64,000 nucleotides of DNA from Methylibium sp035476815 (GTDB lineage Bacteria; Pseudomonadota; Gammaproteobacteria; Burkholderiales; Burkholderiaceae_C), in the NCBI GenBank assembly GCA_035476815.1, contig DATILD010000032.1:1-64000 (forward strand), written 5' to 3'. The translations under genes were made by a program, and so were the position numbers. The notes beneath the pieces are model-generated. The model did not search any database. It worked only from the letters and a program-made list of their open reading frames with translations, and was not told the DNA's origin. Shown here piece after piece: positions 58,695 to 64,000 of the stretch. The first letter of the stretch is position 1. Each line of letters begins with the position of its first letter.

Positions 58695-60919
58695 ACACGA
58701 GCACCCGGGGGATCATGAGCACCACCCATTGGCGAGCGGGCGCTGCGGCGCTCGCGCTGTTGTTCGGCTCCGTGCCGGCGTGGGCCCAGGCCCTGATCCA
58801 GTCGATCAATGCGTCGCAGCAAGGGGCCGCCGACGTCGTGCGCGTCGAGCTCAGCGAGGCGCTCGCGGCGGTGCCGAACGGCTTCACGGTGCAGACCCCG
58901 CCGCGGATCGCGATCGACCTGCCGGGCGTCGGCAGTGCGCTCGGGCGCAACAGCGTCGAGGTCAACCAGGGCAATCTGCGCAGCGTGAACGTCGCGCAGG
59001 GCGGTGACCGGACCCGTCTCGTCCTCAGCCTGAAGCAACCGGGCACCTACAGCGCCCGCCTCGAGGGCAAGGTGCTGGTGCTGACGCTGCAGACCGGTGC
59101 GGTCGCGGCAGCGCCGGCGGCGGCCCCGTCCGTGGCGCAGACCCCCGCGGCGCCGGTGCGCTTCGCCGAGAGCCTCAACGCGGCGCCCCAGGTGCTGCGC
59201 GGCATCGACTTCCGCCGCGGCCCGGACGGCGCCGGCCGCGTGGTCGTCGACCTGCCGAGCAACCAGGTCGGCGTCGACATCAAGCAGCAGGGCCAGAACC
59301 TGGTGGTCGAGTTCCTCAAGACCAACCTGCCCGAGAACCTGCGCCGCCGTCTCGACGTGACCGACTTCGGCACGCCGGTGCGCACCGTGTCCAGCCTGCA
59401 GAGCGGCGACCGCGTGCGCATGGTGGTCGAGCCCACCGGCGTGTGGGAGCACAGCGCCTACCAGACCGATACGCAGTTCGTGCTCGAGGTGCGGCCGCAG
59501 AAGGTCGACCCGAACAAGCTGACCCAGGGTCCGGGCTATGCCGGCGAGAAGCTGTCGCTGAACTTCCAGAGCATCGAAGTGCGTGCGCTGCTGCAGGTGA
59601 TTGCCGACTTCACGAACTTCAACGTCGTCACCAGCGACACCGTGACGGGCAACGTGACCCTGCGGCTGAAGGACGTACCGTGGGATCAGGCGCTCGACAT
59701 CATCCTGCAGGCCAAGGGCCTGGGGGTGCGCAAGACCGGCAACGTGCTGTGGATCGCGCCGAAGGACGAGATCGCGACCAAGGAGAAGCTCGAGCTCGAG
59801 TCGAAGCAGCAGATTGCGTCGCTCGAGCCGGTGCGGACCCAAGCCTTCCAGCTGAATTACACGAAGGCGGAAGAAGTCGCGAAGGGCCTGAATGGGCAAC
59901 TGGGCGGGCAGAGCGGCGGCGGCGGTGGTGGCAGCAGCACGCAAGGCAGCGGCAACACGAACAACCGCATCCTTTCGCCGCGCGGCAGCATCGTCTACGA
60001 GACACGCACCAACCAGCTGTTCGTCAGCGACATCCCTTCGAAGCTGGAGGAGATCGCCGGCATCATCGCGCGCATCGACATCCCGGTGCGCCAGGTGATG
60101 ATCGAGGCGCGGATCGTCGAAGCGGCGGACTCGTTCGGTCGTGAGCTCGGTGTGCGACTGGGGGCGTCCGAGCGCTCGGGCGGCCCGGGCTCTGGTTGGG
60201 GGGTCGGCGGTTCGGGCCGGGTCAGCATCGGAGGCAACTACCTGAGCGGCAGTACCGGAACGGGTCAAGCGCTGCCGATCAACTACCAAGGCGTCCAGAT
60301 CGGTGAACGGTCGACGAACGGCTACTTCGTGAACCTGCCGTCGCTCGGTATCAACGACCGTGACCCGGCCACGTTCGCGATCTCGTTGTTCAATTCGAGC
60401 CTCAACCGCTTCCTGAACCTCGAGCTGTCGGCGCTCGAGGCCGACGGCAAGGGCAAGGTCGTCTCCAGCCCGCGCGTCATCACCGCGGACCAGGTCAAGG
60501 CGATCATCGAGCAGGGTACCGAGATCCCGTTCCAGACCGCTACCTCGAGCGGCGCGACGGCGATCCAGTTCCGCAAGGCGACGCTGAAGCTCGAGGTGAC
60601 GCCGCAGATCACGCCCGAGGGCAACATCATTCTGAACGTCGACGTCGCGAAGGACAGCCTGGGCGGCGCGACGGCGGCCGGTCTGTTGATCAACACCAAG
60701 CGCGTCCAGACGCAAGTCCTGATCGACAATGGCGGCACGGTCGTCATCGGCGGCATCTTCGAGCAGGAAGAGCGCGAGGACACGACCAAGGTGCCGGTAC
60801 TCGGCGACATTCCCTACATGGGGGCGCTGTTCCGCACCAAGAGCCGCAGGCTCGACAAGACCGAGTTGCTGGTGTTCCTGACGCCGAAGGTCATCACTGA
60901 CCGCGGTGCGGCACGCTGA
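58691..60919 (+). CDS. pilQ: Type IV pilus secretin PilQ
   Basis: A 742-residue outer-membrane secretin. The signal peptide (AGAAALALLFGSVPAWA) is followed by two AMIN domains (IQSINASQQGAADVVRVELS and VLRGIDFRRGPDGAGRVVVD), N0/STN (LSLNFQSIEVRALLQVIADF), an N1 domain with a Gly/Ser-rich insert (GGQSGGGGGGSSTQGSGNTN) and the secretin barrel (EQGTEIPFQTATSSGATAIQ, VPVLGDIPYMGALFRTKSRR). Pili exit through it. Start is ATG 58691, overlapping the pilP stop; in-frame ATG 58715 is possible. Confidence 0.95.
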   Translation: MNTSTRGIMSTTHWRAGAAALALLFGSVPAWAQALIQSINASQQGAADVVRVELSEALAAVPNGFTVQTPPRIAIDLPGVGSALGRNSVEVNQGNLRSVNVAQGGDRTRLVLSLKQPGTYSARLEGKVLVLTLQTGAVAAAPAAAPSVAQTPAAPVRFAESLNAAPQVLRGIDFRRGPDGAGRVVVDLPSNQVGVDIKQQGQNLVVEFLKTNLPENLRRRLDVTDFGTPVRTVSSLQSGDRVRMVVEPTGVWEHSAYQTDTQFVLEVRPQKVDPNKLTQGPGYAGEKLSLNFQSIEVRALLQVIADFTNFNVVTSDTVTGNVTLRLKDVPWDQALDIILQAKGLGVRKTGNVLWIAPKDEIATKEKLELESKQQIASLEPVRTQAFQLNYTKAEEVAKGLNGQLGGQSGGGGGGSSTQGSGNTNNRILSPRGSIVYETRTNQLFVSDIPSKLEEIAGIIARIDIPVRQVMIEARIVEAADSFGRELGVRLGASERSGGPGSGWGVGGSGRVSIGGNYLSGSTGTGQALPINYQGVQIGERSTNGYFVNLPSLGINDRDPATFAISLFNSSLNRFLNLELSALEADGKGKVVSSPRVITADQVKAIIEQGTEIPFQTATSSGATAIQFRKATLKLEVTPQITPEGNIILNVDVAKDSLGGATAAGLLINTKRVQTQVLIDNGGTVVIGGIFEQEEREDTTKVPVLGDIPYMGALFRTKSRRLDKTELLVFLTPKVITDRGAAR

Positions 60920-60956
60920 CACTGATACCTCAAGACATCGATACAGGGGCGGAGTA

Positions 60957-62600
60957 ATGATCAACGGTTGGCTGGGTCGGATAGTTGCGCTGGCCGCTGC
61001 GGGGCTCGTGGCGGCATGTGGTGGCGGAAGCTCCGGCGGAGATGACCCGGGCGGCGGGGCGGTGACGGTGTCTCGGTTGAGTCTGGCACTGGACAAGACC
61101 CAGGTGACCAACTCCGGCATCGAAGCCGTCGTCGCCACGGCGACGGCGACGAACGCAAGCAATCAGGTTGTTCAAGGCGCTGCGGTCACGCTGAGTGTCG
61201 ACAATAGCGGTGCCACGATCGCCGTGGGTGGAGCGACCACCGATGCAGCGGGGGAACTCGACGGAACCGTGCGTATCGGCCCCAATCACGCCAACCGCAC
61301 GATCACGGTCACCGCAACGGCTGCGGGGGTGGCGCCAGTCACCGCGACCTTCGAGGTGACCGGTTCGAACCTGGTCGGCACGCCTGTGCCGGCGGTCCTG
61401 TCGAGCGGCGCCGGAGGCGTCGTGAGGTATCGCCTCGTCGACGCGACTTCGAACCCGATGGCGGGGTATGCCATCACCGTCGACGGACCCACTGCGGCTT
61501 CGGGAACGACCAACGCCAACGGCGAATTCGATTACAGCTACACCGCGCCGACGGCGGCGGGCACTCTGACCATCACTGCGTCTGCAGCGGGTGATGACGA
61601 ATCGGTCGACGTGACGGTGCAGTCTGCGGGCAGCGGCTCGATTCCGGACGCGGTGGGACCGGTTGCTTCGCCGTCTTTGTCGGCTAATCCCGACGTCGTT
61701 GCCGTCAGCACGGGCACGACCAGCGGTCAGGCGCAATTGCGGGCCTTATTCCTCGGCAGCAACAACCAACCAATCAGGAACGTGCGTGTCCGCTTCGACC
61801 TGAACGGCGACCTGAATTCCGTTGGGGGAACGATCGGCACGGGCACTAGCTTGGTCTACAGCAATGCCGAGGGCATCGCGCTCTCCACCTACACGGCTGG
61901 CGCCCGCAGCAGTCCGACCAATGGGGTGACGATTCGCGCCTGCTGGGCCCTGGTCGACTTCGCGGTCGGAACATGCCCGAATCCGACGCCGCTTACGACG
62001 ACGCTGACGGTCGCCAGCGAACCGGTCTCGATCGCGATCGGTACCGACAATACGATCGGCGAAGGCGACAGCGGTCTGAGCTATGTCAAGAGGTACGTCA
62101 TTCAGGTGGCTGATTCGTCCGGCGTTGCCAAGTCGGGTGTGCAGGTGACGGCCTCGATTGACCTCGAGCAGTTCATGAAGGGTCAGTTGACGCCGGGCGA
62201 GCCTTGGGTCAAGGTCTACGCAGGTGGTGGTGGTGCTACGGACAATGTCAGTCGGTGCCCGAACGAGGACACCAACCGCAACAACGCGCTGGACGCGGGC
62301 GAGGACGCTGACGGCGACGGACAGTTGGAGCCGCGCAAGGCCGACGTGGTGGTTTCCTACCCTGGCGGTAACACGACCAACACCGACGGTACCGTCATTG
62401 TCCAGATCAAGTACCCGAAGAACGTCGCTAGCTGGGTGAACTTCGACCTCAAGGTCTCTGCCGGCGTGTCGGCGTCCGAAGGTGTCGCGCACTGGCGGGG
62501 TACGCTGCCTTTCGCTGCCGCCGATGTGGAGGATGTGACGGTGTCGCCGCCGTTCCAGTTCAGTCCGTATGGCCAGCAAGCCGGATGTACCGTTCACTGA
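60957..62600 (+). CDS. Ig-like-domain lipoprotein between pilQ and aroK
   Basis: A 547-residue exported protein. The lipobox LVAAC at residues 17-21 is followed by a Gly/Ser/Asp linker. Then come bacterial Ig-like (Big_1-type) repeats with the pattern VVATATATNASNQVVQGAAV...TDAAGELDGTVRIG, again in YRLVDATSNPMAGYAITVDG...TTNANGEFDYSY and in RALFLGSNNQPIRNVRVRFD...YSNAEGIALSTYTAG. Near residue 440 is an Asp-rich calcium-type segment NEDTNRNNALDAGEDADGDG. Codon use is noticeably less GC-rich than in pilQ and aroK, a sign of separate origin. Surface adhesion or pilus-associated function is possible, not shown. Its 3' end overlaps aroK by 32 bases. Confidence 0.85.
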   Translation: MINGWLGRIVALAAAGLVAACGGGSSGGDDPGGGAVTVSRLSLALDKTQVTNSGIEAVVATATATNASNQVVQGAAVTLSVDNSGATIAVGGATTDAAGELDGTVRIGPNHANRTITVTATAAGVAPVTATFEVTGSNLVGTPVPAVLSSGAGGVVRYRLVDATSNPMAGYAITVDGPTAASGTTNANGEFDYSYTAPTAAGTLTITASAAGDDESVDVTVQSAGSGSIPDAVGPVASPSLSANPDVVAVSTGTTSGQAQLRALFLGSNNQPIRNVRVRFDLNGDLNSVGGTIGTGTSLVYSNAEGIALSTYTAGARSSPTNGVTIRACWALVDFAVGTCPNPTPLTTTLTVASEPVSIAIGTDNTIGEGDSGLSYVKRYVIQVADSSGVAKSGVQVTASIDLEQFMKGQLTPGEPWVKVYAGGGGATDNVSRCPNEDTNRNNALDAGEDADGDGQLEPRKADVVVSYPGGNTTNTDGTVIVQIKYPKNVASWVNFDLKVSAGVSASEGVAHWRGTLPFAAADVEDVTVSPPFQFSPYGQQAGCTVH

Positions 62601-63156
62601 TGTGACCGTCTCCCTTGTTGGTTTACCGGGGGCTGGCAAGTCCTCGGTTGGCCGACATCTCGCCAAGCGCATCGGAGTCGGCTTCGCCGATTCCGACGCC
62701 GTGATCGAAGAGCGGATCGGTGAGCCGATCCGCTCTTTCTTCGAGCGCGAGGGCGAGGCGCGCTTCCGCGACATCGAGCAGCAGGTGATCGCCGAGCTGT
62801 GTGCCGGTGCGCAGGGCGTGCTGGCCACCGGCGGCGGCGCGGTGCTGCGCGCCGCCAACCGCGAGGCGCTGCGGCAGAACGGCACCGTCGTCTACCTGCG
62901 CGCCAACCCGGACGAATTGCACCGCCGGCTACGGCACGACACCCAGCGCCCCTTGCTCCAGGGCGTCGATGCGCGCGCCAAGCTGCGCGAGCTGTACGCC
63001 CAGCGCGACCCGCTCTACCGCGAGACCGCGCATTTCGTGATCGAGACCGGCCGCCCGTCGCTGCCGACCTTGGTCGGCATGATCCTGATGCAGCTCGAGC
63101 TGGCCGGCGTCGTCGACCCGGCGCGGGTGCCTTCGGTCGTCATACCGTCGCGCTGA
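62569..63156 (+). CDS. aroK: Shikimate kinase AroK
   Basis: A 195-residue kinase of the shikimate pathway. The P-loop is GLPGAGKSSVGR near residue 19, DSD follows at the second strand (GFADSDAVIEERIG), shikimate-binding residues lie in FRDIEQQVI and TGGGAVLRAANR, and the lid is HDTQRPLLQGVDARAKLREL. ATG 62569 lies inside the 3' end of the upstream lipoprotein gene; the overlap of 32 bases suggests coupling or a later ATG-less start. It is followed 25 bases later by aroB. Confidence 0.95.
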   Translation: MASKPDVPFTDVTVSLVGLPGAGKSSVGRHLAKRIGVGFADSDAVIEERIGEPIRSFFEREGEARFRDIEQQVIAELCAGAQGVLATGGGAVLRAANREALRQNGTVVYLRANPDELHRRLRHDTQRPLLQGVDARAKLRELYAQRDPLYRETAHFVIETGRPSLPTLVGMILMQLELAGVVDPARVPSVVIPSR

Positions 63157-63181
63157 GACCGCCTCGTACACTCTGGGCACC

Positions 63182-64000
63182 ATGAGTGCCCGCCTCTTCG
63201 CTGCCGAGTCCGTGTCGATCGACCTCGGCGAGCGCAGCTATCCGATCCACATCGGCCCCGGCCTGATCGCCGACCCGGCGGCGTTTGCCGCAGCACCCTC
63301 GTCCGCGCTCGCGGTGATCGTCAGCAACACGACCGTTGCCCCGCTCTACGCCGACGCGTTGGAGCGGACGCTGCGAGGACGCCACCGCCGCGTCGAGCGG
63401 GTCGTGCTGCCGGACGGCGAGGCGCACAAGGACTGGACCACGCTGAACCTGATCTTCGACGCGCTGCTGTCGATGGGCGCGGACCGCAAGACCGTGCTCT
63501 ACGCACTGGGCGGCGGGGTGGTCGGTGACATGACCGGCTTCGCGGCGGCCGCCTACATGCGCGGCGTGCCCTTCGTGCAGGTGCCGACCACGCTGCTGGC
63601 GCAGGTCGATTCCTCGGTCGGCGGCAAGACCGGCATCAACCACCCGCTCGGCAAGAACATGATCGGCGCCTTCTACCAGCCGGCGGTCGTGGTGGCGGAC
63701 CTGGACGTGCTGGCGACGCTGCCGCCGCGCGAGTTGCGCGCCGGCCTGGCCGAGATCATCAAGTACGGCCCGATCGCCGACGCTGCCTTTCTCGACTGGA
63801 TCGAGGCGCATCTCGACGCGCTGCTGGCCCGTGATCCGGCTGCGCTGGCGCAGGCCGTCAAGCGTTCCTGCGAGATCAAGGCCCAGGTCGTCGGCAGCGA
63901 CGAGCGCGAGGCGGGCCTGCGCGCCATCCTCAACTTCGGCCACACCTTCGGCCACGCGATCGAGGCCGGGCTCGGCTATGGCGAATGGCTGCACGGCGAG
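63182..64000 (+). CDS. aroB: 3-dehydroquinate synthase AroB (3' part cut by window edge)
   Basis: The NAD- and metal-dependent enzyme converting DAHP to 3-dehydroquinate. 273 codons are present of about 360. Visible are PDGEAHKDWTTLNLIFDALL, the NAD site ALGGGVVGDMTGFAAAAYMR, PTTLLAQVDSSVGGKTGINH, KNMIGAFYQP, the metal-ligand Glu in LAEIIKYG and the metal His in FGHTFGHAIE. The ATG at 63182 is 25 bases after aroK. The gene runs off the right edge. Confidence 0.95.
   Translation, partial: MSARLFAAESVSIDLGERSYPIHIGPGLIADPAAFAAAPSSALAVIVSNTTVAPLYADALERTLRGRHRRVERVVLPDGEAHKDWTTLNLIFDALLSMGADRKTVLYALGGGVVGDMTGFAAAAYMRGVPFVQVPTTLLAQVDSSVGGKTGINHPLGKNMIGAFYQPAVVVADLDVLATLPPRELRAGLAEIIKYGPIADAAFLDWIEAHLDALLARDPAALAQAVKRSCEIKAQVVGSDEREAGLRAILNFGHTFGHAIEAGLGYGEWLHGE

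Overview
The window is GC-rich, densely coded chromosomal DNA of a betaproteobacterium, most likely order Burkholderiales in the Rubrivivax/Methylibium/Ideonella-like group. The basis is the very high GC at third codon positions, a Burkholderiales-type trimeric porin, a type II secretion operon with gspC divergent from gspG, the pilMNOPQ-(insert)-aroK-aroB order, and the cyaY//lptM-lysA divergent pair. The species cannot be fixed from the sequence alone. No rRNA, tRNA, CRISPR array, transposase or integrase was seen.

Layout. 1-3361: folate/pterin genes (folB, partial, and a pteridine-reductase-like SDR), a MidA/NDUFAF7-type methyltransferase, a small DUF2905 membrane protein and a ROK-family kinase. 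3384-11378: a branched-chain-type ABC importer (ligase-livG-livH-livM-SBP-livF, all minus strand) with an acyl-CoA ligase at its head and a divergent Crp/Fnr regulator, with a perfect palindrome between the two. 11445-17968: a small membrane protein, a 5'-nucleotidase, a one-chain type IIL-like restriction-modification enzyme followed by a HEPN/MNT toxin-antitoxin pair, a DUF6933-like protein and a Lon-like AAA+ ATPase. 17969-26817: a signalling island with two paralogous hybrid histidine kinases, an OmpR-family regulator, four small unrecognised genes and a secreted protein. Three of its intergenic regions share the same phased motif (G[AC]ARC-like boxes at 0, +22 and +33), and two of them also carry an identical GACAGT at +48.

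26836-38159: a type II secretion operon gspGHIJKLMNDEF on the minus strand with gspC divergent. 38161-41201: a CobT homologue, then ilvA, preceded by a promoter, a 16-codon upstream ORF ending in PPP-stop and a rho-independent attenuator. 41202-43675: an OsmC-family protein, a Coq7-type diiron hydroxylase and a porin with its terminator. 43735-51213: a dipeptide-type ABC importer with two paralogous substrate-binding proteins and a lipoprotein in the same operon. 51221-53046: lptM-lysA divergent from cyaY. 53084-60919: mrcA (PBP1A) divergent from pilMNOPQ. 60957-64000: an Ig-like lipoprotein placed between pilQ and aroK, then aroK and aroB (cut by the window end).

The parts most likely to be undescribed are the phased-box regulon in the two-component island (18187-26069) and the polyproline-ending leader ORF with attenuator in front of ilvA (40976-41113). 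Also notable are the hairpin insertion that duplicates the livH tail in front of livM (6714-6825), the palindromic repeat that lengthens the GspJ prepilin leader, and a CobT homologue whose catalytic Glu position reads Asp.
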